Notes under the pieces: model-generated
What the model saw: the letters and a program-made list of their open reading frames with translations, nothing else
The model's database searches: none
What the model was told of the DNA's origin: nothing
Part shown: positions 36,991-47,957 of the stretch, piece by piece
How the letters are laid out: each line of letters opens with the position of its first letter
Position numbering within the stretch: the first letter of the stretch is position 1
NCBI RefSeq assembly: GCF_014489535.1
Contig: NZ_CP060783.1
Span: 4,609,501-4,673,500 of the forward strand
Direction: 5' to 3'
DNA length: 64,000 bases
DNA from: Diaphorobacter aerolatus
Lineage (GTDB): Bacteria; Pseudomonadota; Gammaproteobacteria; Burkholderiales; Burkholderiaceae_C
Program-made: the position numbers and the translations under genes

Positions 36991-37048
36991 AACAGCCACC
37001 GCAAGGGTGGCTGTTGAATCATCCGCAAGCGCCGCGAAGGCGCTTGCG
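36991..37048. terminator. Two tandem hairpins between convergent genes
   Basis: First hairpin: AACAGCCACC / GGTGGCTGTT, loop GCAAG (36991-37015). Second hairpin: CGCAAGCGCC / GGCGCTTGCG, loop GCGAA (37024-37048). Both stems are perfect 10-bp pairs. They separate the dedA-rhodanese gene from the opposing YSC84 gene and probably terminate both. Confidence 0.75.
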
Positions 37049-37067
37049 AGACAAAGGCGCTGATTAC

Positions 37068-37652
37068 TTACTCGACCACGCGAGAAATCTTCGAGCCGTT
37101 GAGCGACACACCGGCTTCCAGGCCCACGTTGGTCAGCACATAGCTCACAACGGGTTCCTGTGCGGTGGTGGTGTCGATGGAGGAATTGGCACCCACGCGA
37201 CCCACGGACACCTGGGCATCGGCACCAGCAGTCCAGCCGTTGCTTGCCTTGAACTTGGCCAGCGCTTCAGCCGTGTTGAACACATAGATCACAGCCTTGG
37301 ATTGGCCACCGATCTGCCAGCCGATCGAAGCGCCGGTAGTGCTGTAGTAAGCCGTATTGCGGCCTTGTTCACGCAGCACGCCACGACCGTGCTCCACACC
37401 CACCACGAAGCTGCCGCCGACCACCGACGGGAAAATCAGCACGCCCTTGGCGTTGGCGATCATTTCCTTGGAGCCCGGAGCGGTGGAATACAGACGCTCC
37501 AGCGCTGCATTGGCGCGGGTGTTGATGGTGGTGCTGTCCATGCGAGGAGCAGCTGCGGTGTCGGTCTTGGTGGTGGTGCAGGCCACCATCGACATGCTGC
37601 CCACGGCAACTGCAGCAGCCATCACAACGGTACGCAGAGTAACTTTACGCAT
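37068..37652 (-). CDS. YSC84/SYLF-domain lipoprotein
   Basis: A 194-residue lipoprotein with signal MAAAVAVGSMSMVACTTT (lipobox VAC) and a SYLF/YSC84 domain: RANAALERLYSTAPGSKEMIANAKGVLIFPSVVGGSFVVGVEHGRGVL, then TTGASIGWQIGGQSKAVIYVF. Bacterial members of this family are outer-membrane-associated lipid-binding proteins of unknown role. Single gene, ending at a double-hairpin terminator. Confidence 0.85.
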   Translation of the reverse strand: MRKVTLRTVVMAAAVAVGSMSMVACTTTKTDTAAAPRMDSTTINTRANAALERLYSTAPGSKEMIANAKGVLIFPSVVGGSFVVGVEHGRGVLREQGRNTAYYSTTGASIGWQIGGQSKAVIYVFNTAEALAKFKASNGWTAGADAQVSVGRVGANSSIDTTTAQEPVVSYVLTNVGLEAGVSLNGSKISRVVE

Positions 37653-37917
37653 AACACGATCCTTCCATTATGTTGAGAGATGCGTCCGCCAGACGAGGCC
37701 GACGCATGTCCTTTTCTTTGGCTGGGCGTGGGCCGTATGCGCCTTGCGCCGGTCCATCCCATTGCCCGAATCAGGATGAAGCAATGCTATTGCGTGCCGA
37801 AGTGTTTGTACTGAGCAGCACAAAAGGATGCGCTCTCGGCCTACAAAAACGAACAATCCGTTCAATCCGTGAATGGTGGAAACGCCACAACCGCCGCCTG
37901 CCCCCGGAAATTGCCGC

Positions 37918-38100
37918 CTACTTGCCCGCGGGCATCGAGCAATGTCCGCCCTGCGCGGCCTGGCCCGAGCCAGCGGCGATCAGCGGAGCTTCATAGCGCA
38001 GATCGACCTTGGGCGAGGACCAGTAGTCCCAGGCCAGAAAGGCCACGAGCACGACCCAGAAGCCGGTGCGCAGCAGGTTTTGTTGTTGTTGCTGTGTCAT
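37918..38100 (-). CDS. Small one-helix membrane protein next to the second YeeE/YedE gene
   Basis: A 60-residue protein starting MTQQQQQN, with one transmembrane helix (TGFWVVLVAFLAWDYW) and a short periplasmic tail containing a single Cys (GGHCSMPAGK). An AAGGA ribosome site precedes the ATG, and it begins 24 bases after the stop of the YeeE/YedE gene. No family is known to me; the context suggests an accessory subunit of that transporter. Confidence 0.6.
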   Translation of the reverse strand: MTQQQQQNLLRTGFWVVLVAFLAWDYWSSPKVDLRYEAPLIAAGSGQAAQGGHCSMPAGK

Positions 38101-38124
38101 GTTGGTCCTTGTTCCCGTGCCCGG

Positions 38125-39291
38125 TCACATGCCGAAGTGGCGGCGAATGCGCAGACCGAAGATCGTACCGGCGAAGGCCAGCGGCACCCAGATCCAGCCA
38201 TGGATGCTGCCGGTGGAGATGCCCGAGAACATCGCGCCCACGTTGCAGCCAAATGCCAGCCGCGAGCTGTAGCCCAGAATCAGTCCGGCCACGAGAGCCA
38301 CCAGCCACTGCCTGCCGCTGAGCGGCTTGGCCGATGCGGCCTTGCCCGCAGCGATCCACAGCGCGCCGCCCAGAATGCCGATGTTGGTGATGCTGGTGAC
38401 GTCCAGCAACACGGTTTCGTGCAGGCGCGCGGCGTTGCCGGGCTGGCTCCAGAACCAGTTCTGCGACAGGTCGAGGGCGCCGGTGGCATTGGCGATCTTC
38501 GCGGCCCACAGCCCGAAGCCGTAGACCACGCCCCAGGGCTGGCCCGCGATGATCAGGTTGAGCGTGGCCAACACGGCCAGCAGCACCGCGCCCACCAGCC
38601 ATTTGCGCACGAACAGCGGTTTGCCAGGGCGACCATGCCGCGCATTGGCATTGCGCGTGTAGAACGCCACGCCTGCCGCCACGAGAGCCAGCGCGGCGAG
38701 CGTTGCGAGCAACGCTTTCTGCCATCCCCATGCGGTCACCAGACCGACGGGCGGCATGGCACCGAGATCGAGCCACCAGCCGAGGCTCAGGCTGCCCAAG
38801 AAGCTGCCGATGGCGAACATCGGCAGAATCGCCGTGTTCATCGGAATGCCCATGCCGGCCTTGTACAGCGTGCCGCTGCCGCAGCCGTCGGCAATCTGCA
38901 TGCACAGGCCAAAGACGAATGCGCCGACGAGCAGGCTGATGCTCGGCGGGCCGAGCGCAGCGGTCAGCTCGGGAAAATGGCCGAGCAGCGGCATGGCCAT
39001 GGCGGCCGCCAGCGCCAGCAGCAGGATCTGGCCGAACACGCCGCTCGCGTCCTTTTCCTCGACCAGCATGCGCCAGCCAGTGGTGAAGCCAAAACGCTTG
39101 CCGGCCAGCACCGCGCCGAGCCCGAGCCCAATCACGAACAGTGCCGCCTGGCGCACGGACACCGTCCAGAGCAACCAGCCGAAGAACAGTACGAAGATGA
39201 GGGTCAGCGGCAGACGTCGCGCCGCTGGTGAAGACGATGAGGGTGACGTGGAGGCCAGACCGGAAGCCGTCGTCTGAGTGACCGTGCTCAT
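38125..39291 (-). CDS. YeeE/YedE family sulfur transporter, second copy
   Basis: A 388-residue membrane protein with about ten helices. Cys motifs of the family are QIADGCGSGTLYKAGMG and RLAFGCNVGAMFSGISTGSIHGW, the latter being the YedE-specific signature. It differs clearly from the copy beside soxB. The upstream gene is a periplasmic sulfurtransferase, so it may import sulfane sulfur or thiosulfate handed over by that protein. The ATG at 39291 is chosen; longer frames lack protein-like sequence. Confidence 0.88.
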   Translation of the reverse strand: MSTVTQTTASGLASTSPSSSSPAARRLPLTLIFVLFFGWLLWTVSVRQAALFVIGLGLGAVLAGKRFGFTTGWRMLVEEKDASGVFGQILLLALAAAMAMPLLGHFPELTAALGPPSISLLVGAFVFGLCMQIADGCGSGTLYKAGMGIPMNTAILPMFAIGSFLGSLSLGWWLDLGAMPPVGLVTAWGWQKALLATLAALALVAAGVAFYTRNANARHGRPGKPLFVRKWLVGAVLLAVLATLNLIIAGQPWGVVYGFGLWAAKIANATGALDLSQNWFWSQPGNAARLHETVLLDVTSITNIGILGGALWIAAGKAASAKPLSGRQWLVALVAGLILGYSSRLAFGCNVGAMFSGISTGSIHGWIWVPLAFAGTIFGLRIRRHFGM

Positions 39292-39334
39292 ATGCGTGAA
39301 CCCTCGGTGATATTGCGTCGCCCGAATCGCGCGC

Positions 39335-40279
39335 TCATTTGTTGAATGTCCGCTTCCACCATTGCTGCGCGTCGTAGGCGAGCGACTCGGCCCGCGTGGG
39401 CTGGTTGACAACGCGCGGGGTCTCCTGCGACTGCGTCCAGTCGACCATCGAGCCCGCATAGAGACGCACATTGGGCAAGCGCGCCACCTCGGAGAGCCCG
39501 AACCAGTCGGTTGCCGCCCAGTGGCCGGTGTTGCAGAAGGCCACCGTGTCCTCGCCGTCCTTGCGTTTCAATTGCGCGGCGATCTCGCGCGCCTTGTCGG
39601 CATCGACGAAGCGCGACGTTCCAGGCACGAACCACTGGTTGAAATCGAGCGACTGCGCGCCGGGCAGGGTGCCTGAGACCTTGGCCGCGGGTGGCCGGGT
39701 CTTGCCCTTGTAGAACGCGTCGGGGCGCGAATCGACGAGCGCGGCGTTGCTCAGGTCGAGGTGCTTGCCCACGTCGTTGCGCGTGGCCAGCCACCGGGTG
39801 TCAAACGTGGGAGTGAAACTGCTCGGCGCGATCTTGGTGGCTGCGGCGGTGGTCTGCTGTCCCGCCGCCTGCCACGCCGCCATGCCGCCGTTGACGATGG
39901 AGAGTTCGGTCAGGCCGAGGCTCTTGAGCGTCCAGTACACGCGCGCCATCGCGCCGAAATCGGTGGCGTCCGCACCGCTCGAAACCACCACCGCGTGGAC
40001 GTCAGGTGTGAGGCCGAGCGACTGCACCAGTTGCGTGAGCTTGTCCTGATCCGGCAATTCACCGGGGTTGGTCGCCGGCCCGCGCCATTTTCCGTAGGGC
40101 GCATTCACCGCACCCGCGACGTGCCCGAGCGCGAAGCTCTTGGGATCGCGGATGTCGATCACGCGAACCTCGGGTTTTTGCAGCAGCGGCTGCAGTTCCT
40201 GGGGCGTGAGCAGCGGCTGCGCAGCCAGCGCGGCATGGGCGGCGGTCAGTGCGACCGCAAAGGCAATCAGGGCTTTCAT
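39335..40279 (-). CDS. Periplasmic two-domain sulfurtransferase (rhodanese / mercaptopyruvate sulfurtransferase type)
   Basis: A 314-residue protein with a cleavable signal (LIAFAVALTAAHAALA) and two rhodanese domains. The N-terminal one (VRVIDIRDPKSFALGHVAGAVN) lacks a catalytic Cys, having VVSSGAD there. The C-terminal one (ALVDSRPDAFYKG) has the active loop FCNTGHWAA with Cys249. It would move sulfane sulfur in the periplasm. It heads the operon sulfurtransferase-YeeE-small protein, with a 43-base gap to the transporter gene. Confidence 0.88.
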   Translation of the reverse strand: MKALIAFAVALTAAHAALAAQPLLTPQELQPLLQKPEVRVIDIRDPKSFALGHVAGAVNAPYGKWRGPATNPGELPDQDKLTQLVQSLGLTPDVHAVVVSSGADATDFGAMARVYWTLKSLGLTELSIVNGGMAAWQAAGQQTTAAATKIAPSSFTPTFDTRWLATRNDVGKHLDLSNAALVDSRPDAFYKGKTRPPAAKVSGTLPGAQSLDFNQWFVPGTSRFVDADKAREIAAQLKRKDGEDTVAFCNTGHWAATDWFGLSEVARLPNVRLYAGSMVDWTQSQETPRVVNQPTRAESLAYDAQQWWKRTFNK

Positions 40280-40351
40280 GGCGGCGGGAAAAGTGGGGGC
40301 TCGTTGGATTCTGCTCCGTACCGCGCGAGAAACCAACCATCAAGATGCACT

Positions 40352-40381
40352 ACCCATATACCGTTGACTGTATAAGTGGGT
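40352..40381. promoter_or_regulatory. Imperfect inverted repeat upstream of the sulfurtransferase gene
   Basis: ACCCATATAC (40352-40361) faces GTATAAGTGGGT (40370-40381), an inverted repeat with a 2-base bulge and an 8-base spacer. It is 73 bases before the sulfurtransferase ATG and downstream of the gst stop. It may be an operator for the sulfurtransferase operon or a weak terminator for gst. Confidence 0.35.
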
Positions 40382-40415
40382 GCTGATTTGCGCGCAGAAG
40401 GTGGGAGTGCGGCCC

Positions 40416-41132
40416 TCAGGCGGCCGGCGTGGGCGGAATCTGCAGACCGCGCTGAACTGCCTTGCGCGCGAGAAACAGATCGAGCGCCTTCGCAAGGTGT
40501 TTGAAATCCGAAAAGCCCACGATCTCACCCGATTCGTAGAACCCGATCAGGTTGCGCACCCACGGCAGGATGGCGATGTCGGCAATGCTGTAGTCCTCAC
40601 CTGCAATCCACGGAGACCTGCCGTATTGCCCGTCCAGCACGCCGAGCAGACGCCGCGTCTCGGCGACGTAACGGTCGCGCGGGCGCTTGTCTTCGTAGTC
40701 CTTGCCCGCGAACTTGTTGAAGAAGCCGAGCTGGCCAAACATCGGCCCGACGCCGCCCATCTGGAACATCAGCCACTGAAGCGTATGGAATTTGCCCGCA
40801 GCATCCTGCGGCATGAGCTGGCCCGTCTTGCTCGCGAGATAGACCAGGATCGCGCCGGATTCAAACAGCGCAAACGGTTTTCCGTCGGGCCCGTCCGGGT
40901 CGATGATCGCCGGAATCTTGTTGTTCGGATTGAGCGACAGGAACTCGGGCGACATCTGATCCTGGGTGTCGAAGGCCACGCGATGCACCTCGTAGGGCAG
41001 GCCGGTTTCCTCAAGCATGATCGAGACCTTGACGCCGTTGGGCGTGGGCAGCGAATACAGTTGCAGGCGCTCGGGGTGGCGGGCGGGCCATTTGCGGGTG
41101 ATCGGAAATGCGTCGAGGGCGGAAGTGGTCAT
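40416..41132 (-). CDS. Glutathione S-transferase family, YfcG-like disulfide-bond oxidoreductase
   Basis: A 238-residue GST-fold protein. The thioredoxin-like N-terminal half has LYSLPTPNGVKVSIMLEETGLPYEVHRV, NPNNKIPAIIDPDGPDGKPFALFESGAILVYLA (cis-Pro and glutathione-binding ES). The helical C-terminal half has YSIADIAILPWV. The TPNG motif points to the YfcG/YghU group, which uses glutathione to reduce disulfides. Cytoplasmic. Confidence 0.87.
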   Translation of the reverse strand: MTTSALDAFPITRKWPARHPERLQLYSLPTPNGVKVSIMLEETGLPYEVHRVAFDTQDQMSPEFLSLNPNNKIPAIIDPDGPDGKPFALFESGAILVYLASKTGQLMPQDAAGKFHTLQWLMFQMGGVGPMFGQLGFFNKFAGKDYEDKRPRDRYVAETRRLLGVLDGQYGRSPWIAGEDYSIADIAILPWVRNLIGFYESGEIVGFSDFKHLAKALDLFLARKAVQRGLQIPPTPAA

Positions 41133-41186
41133 GGTGCGAAGTGTCTCCGTGGCTGCTGTCGGTCCGAACTGCGGCGGTCTGCGGCG

Positions 41187-42250
41187 TTATCGCCCGGGCG
41201 ATACCCAGCCGCCCAGATGCTCACCGGCAATGGTGGTGAGCGCCGTGATCCAGGCGTGGTTGTCGTTCAAACAAGGAATGTAGCGAAACTCCTTGCCCCC
41301 GCGTGTAGGAAGGCCTCGCGTGCTTCCTGATTGATTTCTTCGAGCGTCTCCAGGCAGTCGCTCGTGAAGCCCGGGCACATCACGTCGATGCGTCCAATGC
41401 CCTTTTGCGCCATCGCCACCAGTGTGGGTTCGGTGTAGGGCTCAAGCCATTTCGCCTTGCCGAAACGGGACTGGAATGTCACCTGGTATTGCTCACGCGC
41501 GAGACCCAGCTCGCGCGCGAGCAGCCGTGCGGTGGTCTGGCATTCGTCTGCATAGGGATCGCCCAGCGCCACGTTGCGCGCCGGAATGCCGTGAAAGCTC
41601 ATCACCAGTTTATCGGCGGGGCCGCCTTGCTGACCCCAGTGCTCGCGCACGGTTTTGGCAAGTGCCTTGATGTATGCAGGATGGTCGTGATAGCTGTTCA
41701 CAAAACGCAGCTCGGGTATGCGGCGCTGCGTGCCGAGCCAAGCGTACACATCATCGACCACGCTGGCCGTCGTCGTGCTCGAATATTGCGGATATAGCGG
41801 CAGCACCAGCACCCGGTCGATGCCGCTTTTCAGCCATTCCTGAAGCTGCGCCGCTATCGCGGGCTGGCCGTAGCGCATGGCATAGGCCACCTTCACATTG
41901 CGCAGGCCCGCTTCGCCGAGCCAGCCGCGCAGCATCACGGCTTGCCTCGCGGTCCACACGGCGAGCGGCGATCCGTCCCTGGTCCAGATGGTCTTGTACT
42001 TGGCGGCCGATTTGGCGGGACGCGTGGTGAGGATGATTCCGTGCAGGATCGGCAACCAGGCAAGGCGAGGAATCTCCACCACACGCGGATCGCCCAGAAA
42101 CTGCGCGAGATAGCGCTTGAGCGCAGGTGCCGTCGGCTCGTCGGGAGTGCCCAGATTGACCAGCAAGACCGCACAGCGCGCCGGAGATTCGGACGATGCC
42201 TGCATGGCAGGAGATAGGGTGTGCGTGGGATCTGCTTGAGGCGGTTGCAT
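41187..42250 (-). CDS. hemH: Ferrochelatase, apparent 1-base deletion near the 3' end
   Basis: Inserts ferrous iron into protoporphyrin IX, the last step of heme synthesis, relevant to the many cytochromes here. Motifs: [43 protein letters not shown], and the catalytic His in [12 protein letters not shown]. The frame breaks at a run of five G (reverse strand; 41296-41300); a sixth restores [21 protein letters not shown], the normal ferrochelatase C terminus, ending at 41187 with 354 residues. The start at the ATG at 42250 is uncertain; a start at 42274 is possible. Confidence 0.9.
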
Positions 42251-42431
42251 CCGTCGATTGTCGCAGGCTCGCACGGGTTCAAATCCATATGCCAGAAGCG
42301 GTGCAAGTTGATCGTTGATGTGGACGAAATTTGCGGCATATGGTTGTGTTCGCCATGTCGATTTTTCCTATGATGGAATTGCGTAGATTCAATCGCCAAA
42401 GTGGCGCGACACGGCGTCGGCGACGAGATAA

Positions 42432-44735
<2,304 letters not shown>

Positions 44736-44788
44736 TGCAGGCGATGGGCTGAACGGAGGACTACCTCCACCAGCTCAACGAAAACGAA

Positions 44789-44805
44789 AGCGCCCTCGTG
44801 GCGCT
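44789..44805 (+). terminator. Small hairpin after katG
   Basis: AGCGCC / GGCGCT, loop CTCGT, 54 bases after the katG stop and directly before the large palindromic repeat. No T-run; it may help terminate katG. Confidence 0.4.
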
Positions 44806-44809
44806 ATTA

Positions 44810-44982
44810 AGGGCCTGTTCACACAACCCACGGGGTCGCGCAAGCCCGAAGGGTTGCGCAGTCTTGGGCGGTCTGCGGCGTTGCAGGCTCTCGCAAGGTA
44901 CCTGCCTTGCTTCGAGCCTGCGCCTTGCATCCCATCCCAAGACTGCACAACGCGATCCCCGTGCGTTGGGTGAACAGGCCCT
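44810..44982. repeat. 173-bp imperfect palindromic intergenic element
   Basis: The terminal 13 bases are exact inverted copies: AGGGCCTGTTCAC (44810-44822) and GTGAACAGGCCCT (44970-44982). The two halves remain complementary with mismatches almost to the centre: ACGGGG.TCGCG pairs with CGCGATCCCCGT, GCAGTCTTGGG with CCCAAGACTGC, and GCAGGCTC with GAGCCTGC. The left half has an extra nested hairpin (GCGCAAGCCC / GGGTTGCGC). The centre is near GGTACC. No coding capacity. It resembles a non-autonomous palindromic (MITE/REP-like) element. Confidence 0.8.
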
Positions 44983-45865
44983 AGCTTCTTCGTGTCGCCA
45001 GCCAGCAGAGGATCGCGCCGCCGCACACCATGAAACCGCCGGTCCAGAACGAGGCGGTCAACGGAACCTGCAGCACGACGGCCGCCAGTGCCGCGGACAG
45101 CACCGGCGTGAAATACGAAGCGCCCGCGAGAACGGTGACGTTGCCATGAAGAATGCCGACGTTCCACGCCGCGTAGCCAAACCCCATGGCGGCCGCAGCC
45201 AAACCGAGATGGATGGCGGTCGGCATGCTCCAGTGCATCGTCGCATCGCCTGCCGCCAGGTATTTCACCCACAGGACGAGGGCGGTCAGCATGAAGAACA
45301 GCGCAATGCCGTTTTTGCCATTCGCGATGCGCGCGGTAACGGTGCAGTACGCAGCCCAGATGAGGGCACCGGCGAAGGCCAGGCCGTAGCTCAAGGGGTT
45401 GTCCTGCACGTTTGCCAGCATTCCCGAAACGTTGAATCCCTGCTCGCCCGCAAGCACCCAGACGATGCCCGCCAGCGAAATCAACAGGCCCGGATAAACG
45501 AGCCCACTGGCTCTCTGTCCATTGAAGACAATCGCCGCGATCATCGTGAACGTCGGCCACAGATAGTTGACCATGCCGACCTCGATGGCCTGCTGGCCCG
45601 TGTGCGCGTAGCCGATCGACAGGGCAAGGCACAACTCATACGAAACGAACAGCACGCTGCCCCAGATCAGGTAGGTCCGGGGCATTTCCCGCAGACGCGG
45701 AAAGCCCACGGTCAGCAGCAAAAGCACCGAGGCCACCGAATAGATCATGGCGGCACCGCCGGTCGCGCCCAGTCCCTCGCTGACGCTGCGGATCAGGCCG
45801 ACGATGGACGACCAAAGAGCAATGGCGACAAGGCCGACGATGGTGGCATTTTTCCGGCTGGGCAT
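44981..45865 (-). CDS. yddG: DMT-superfamily exporter, YddG-like
   Basis: A 294-residue, ten-helix EamA/DMT transporter. The first helix region (NATIVGLVAIALWSSIVGLIR) and the IGYAHTGQQAIEVGMVNYLWPTFTMI segment match YddG, an exporter of aromatic amino acids and related compounds. The start is the ATG at 45865. The stop codon TAG is formed by bases inside the end of the 173-bp palindromic element, so insertion of that element may have set the current C terminus (ATRRS). Confidence 0.85.
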   Translation of the reverse strand: MPSRKNATIVGLVAIALWSSIVGLIRSVSEGLGATGGAAMIYSVASVLLLLTVGFPRLREMPRTYLIWGSVLFVSYELCLALSIGYAHTGQQAIEVGMVNYLWPTFTMIAAIVFNGQRASGLVYPGLLISLAGIVWVLAGEQGFNVSGMLANVQDNPLSYGLAFAGALIWAAYCTVTARIANGKNGIALFFMLTALVLWVKYLAAGDATMHWSMPTAIHLGLAAAAMGFGYAAWNVGILHGNVTVLAGASYFTPVLSAALAAVVLQVPLTASFWTGGFMVCGGAILCWLATRRS

Positions 45866-46091
45866 CTGTGGAGTGGGCGGAAGGTGACGATGTGGATTGA
45901 GGGTCGGGGGCCGCAGCAGCAGACCGTGGCCTGCGGTTGGAGCACGGATCGACACGGCCCGGTGTTTGGTTGTATCACCAAAACCAGCGTGTTTTTTGCA
46001 CAAACGCGGCGAGGCGCACTTCGCTCATGATGCAGCGCTGCTTTTCCCTTTGCCGCCCCTGCGGATGCTCTGCGGCTATGCTTGGCGCACC

Positions 46092-46790
46092 ATGCACACT
46101 TTGGATATTTCCCGCATCAAGGCCGTCACCATCGATCTCGATGACACCCTGTGGCCCGTGTGGCCGACCATCACGCGCGCCGAGGAAGTCGTGGCCGAAT
46201 GGCTCAGGGAGCGTGCTCCGGCCACGGCGGCGGCGTATCCGGACTCGCGCTCGCTGCGCAGGATTCGCGAGCGTATCGAACTCGAACGGCCCGAACTGCG
46301 CGCCGACCTGAGTGCGATGCGCCGCGAATCGATCCGCGCGGCGCTGATCGAAAGCGGCGACGATCCCGCGTTGGCCGAGCCGGCGTTTGACATCTTCTTC
46401 GCCGAGCGCCAGAACGTGGTGCTGTTCGAGGACGCGCTCGAGACGCTGGAATTTCTCGCCTCGCGCTATCCGCTGGTGGCGATCTCCAACGGCAATGCGG
46501 ATTTGCAGCGCATCGGCCTTGGCCGTTTTTTCAAGGCGGCCTTGAGCGCTCAGGGATTCGGTGTCGGCAAGCCCGATGCGCGCATCTTTCATGCTGGCGC
46601 GCAGCAGGCGGGTCACGCAGCGCAGGCCGTGCTGCATGTCGGTGACGATCAGCGCCTGGACGTGGAGGGCGCGCTCAATGCGGGCATGCAGACCGCCTGG
46701 ATCAACATGGACGCCAGGCCCTGGGAGCTGGAGGCTAAGCCGCATGCCGAGGTGACGAGCCTCGCGCAGCTCTGCGCGATCCTCAGGTAA
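46092..46790 (+). CDS. HAD-superfamily hydrolase
   Basis: A 232-residue haloacid dehalogenase-like phosphatase. Motif I is TIDLDDTLWPVWP, motif II lies in LVAISNGNADLQ, the motif III Lys in GVGKPDARIFHA, and motif IV is HVGDDQRLDVEGALNAGMQT. The helical cap (about 25-100) makes it a class I member, similar to YigB-type FMN/sugar phosphatases. Substrate unknown. Convergent with the Bug-receptor gene. Confidence 0.87.
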   Translation: MHTLDISRIKAVTIDLDDTLWPVWPTITRAEEVVAEWLRERAPATAAAYPDSRSLRRIRERIELERPELRADLSAMRRESIRAALIESGDDPALAEPAFDIFFAERQNVVLFEDALETLEFLASRYPLVAISNGNADLQRIGLGRFFKAALSAQGFGVGKPDARIFHAGAQQAGHAAQAVLHVGDDQRLDVEGALNAGMQTAWINMDARPWELEAKPHAEVTSLAQLCAILR

Positions 46791-46806
46791 AAGATGACGA
46801 GCGCGG

Positions 46807-47844
46807 TCAGTCCGGCTTTACGCCCGCGCGCTTGAGCACTTTTTGCCAACGCTGCTGCTCCTGCGCGATGAACTTGGCGAATTCGGCGGGCGTGCCGCCA
46901 ATCGCCTCGGCCGCATCGCCCTGAAGTCGGCGCTGAGATTCCGGAGCCTTCACCGCCTTGGCGCATTCCACGGCGAGCTTGTCGATGTGTTCCTGCTTCA
47001 TCGTGGAGGGCGCGAGCATGCCGTACCACTGCGTCATCTCGAAGCCTGGAAAGCCTTGTTCGGCAACCGTTGGCACGTCGGGAATCTGCGGCAGGCGTTG
47101 CGCAGAGCCGGTCGCGATGCAGCGCACCTTGCCGGATTTGATGAATTGAAGCAGGGCAGCGGCACCGACCGAAGCGGCGTCGAGCCGGCCTGCGAGCAGA
47201 TCCTGCATCATCGGCCCGGTGCCGCGATAGGGCACATGCAGCATGAAGAAGTCCGCCGTCATCTTCAGATATTCGAACGCCAGATGCCCCGCGCTGCCGT
47301 TGCCCGCCGAGCCATAGCTGAGCTTTCCGGGCTTCTGCTTGGCGTAGGCGATCAGCTCGCGCAGATTCTTGACCGGCACGTCGGGATGGACCACGTAGAG
47401 GCTGGGCACCTTGGCGAGCAGCGAGACCGGCTTGAAGTCCTTGTTCGCGTCATAGGGCAGCTTTTCGAAGATATAGGGATTCACCGCGAGCGTGCCGATG
47501 TGGCCGAGGATCACCGTGTGCTGATCGTCCGAGCGCGCGACTTCCTGCATGGCGATGTTGCCCGCAGCGCCCGGCTTGTTGTCCACGTAGACGCTCTGGC
47601 CAAGCTGCCTGGTCAGCTCGGCAGCGGTTGACCGGGCCACGATCTCGGAACTGCCACCGGGCGCGAACGGCACCACGAAGCGCACGGACTTCGACGGCCA
47701 CGCCGCCTGCGCCTGCGCTGCGGCGGGAAGCAGCAGTCCGGAAAGCGAGGCACCCCCAGCCAGAGCCAGGAGATGGCGGCGATTCATGCCGCTCAGCGAC
47801 GATGCGGGAATGTGCTCGGGCATCAGTGGGTCGGGTTTGAGCAT
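46807..47844 (-). CDS. Orphan Bug-family periplasmic solute-binding protein
   Basis: A 345-residue receptor of the Bug (TctC-like) family with a twin-arginine-type signal (NRRHLLALAGGASLSGLLLP). Hallmarks: VRFVVPFAPGGSSEIVAR, VDNKPGAAGNIAMQEVARS and YGSAGNGSAGHLAFEYL. Unlike tctC at 18 kb it has no adjacent transporter genes, common for Bug proteins in Burkholderiales, which may share permeases or act in sensing. Ligand unknown. An in-frame start at 47919 would lengthen the lead with non-typical sequence. Confidence 0.88.
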   Translation of the reverse strand: MLKPDPLMPEHIPASSLSGMNRRHLLALAGGASLSGLLLPAAAQAQAAWPSKSVRFVVPFAPGGSSEIVARSTAAELTRQLGQSVYVDNKPGAAGNIAMQEVARSDDQHTVILGHIGTLAVNPYIFEKLPYDANKDFKPVSLLAKVPSLYVVHPDVPVKNLRELIAYAKQKPGKLSYGSAGNGSAGHLAFEYLKMTADFFMLHVPYRGTGPMMQDLLAGRLDAASVGAAALLQFIKSGKVRCIATGSAQRLPQIPDVPTVAEQGFPGFEMTQWYGMLAPSTMKQEHIDKLAVECAKAVKAPESQRRLQGDAAEAIGGTPAEFAKFIAQEQQRWQKVLKRAGVKPD

Positions 47845-47957
47845 TGTGTGTCTCCATGCAGAGCGCTGTTGTGTCTGTGCCGATCTTGCCGTTTTTTGCT
47901 GTCGATTGGCTGTCAGCACGCTCCGGGTTTTCGCGGGGGTGACTAGGCCCTAGGTGC

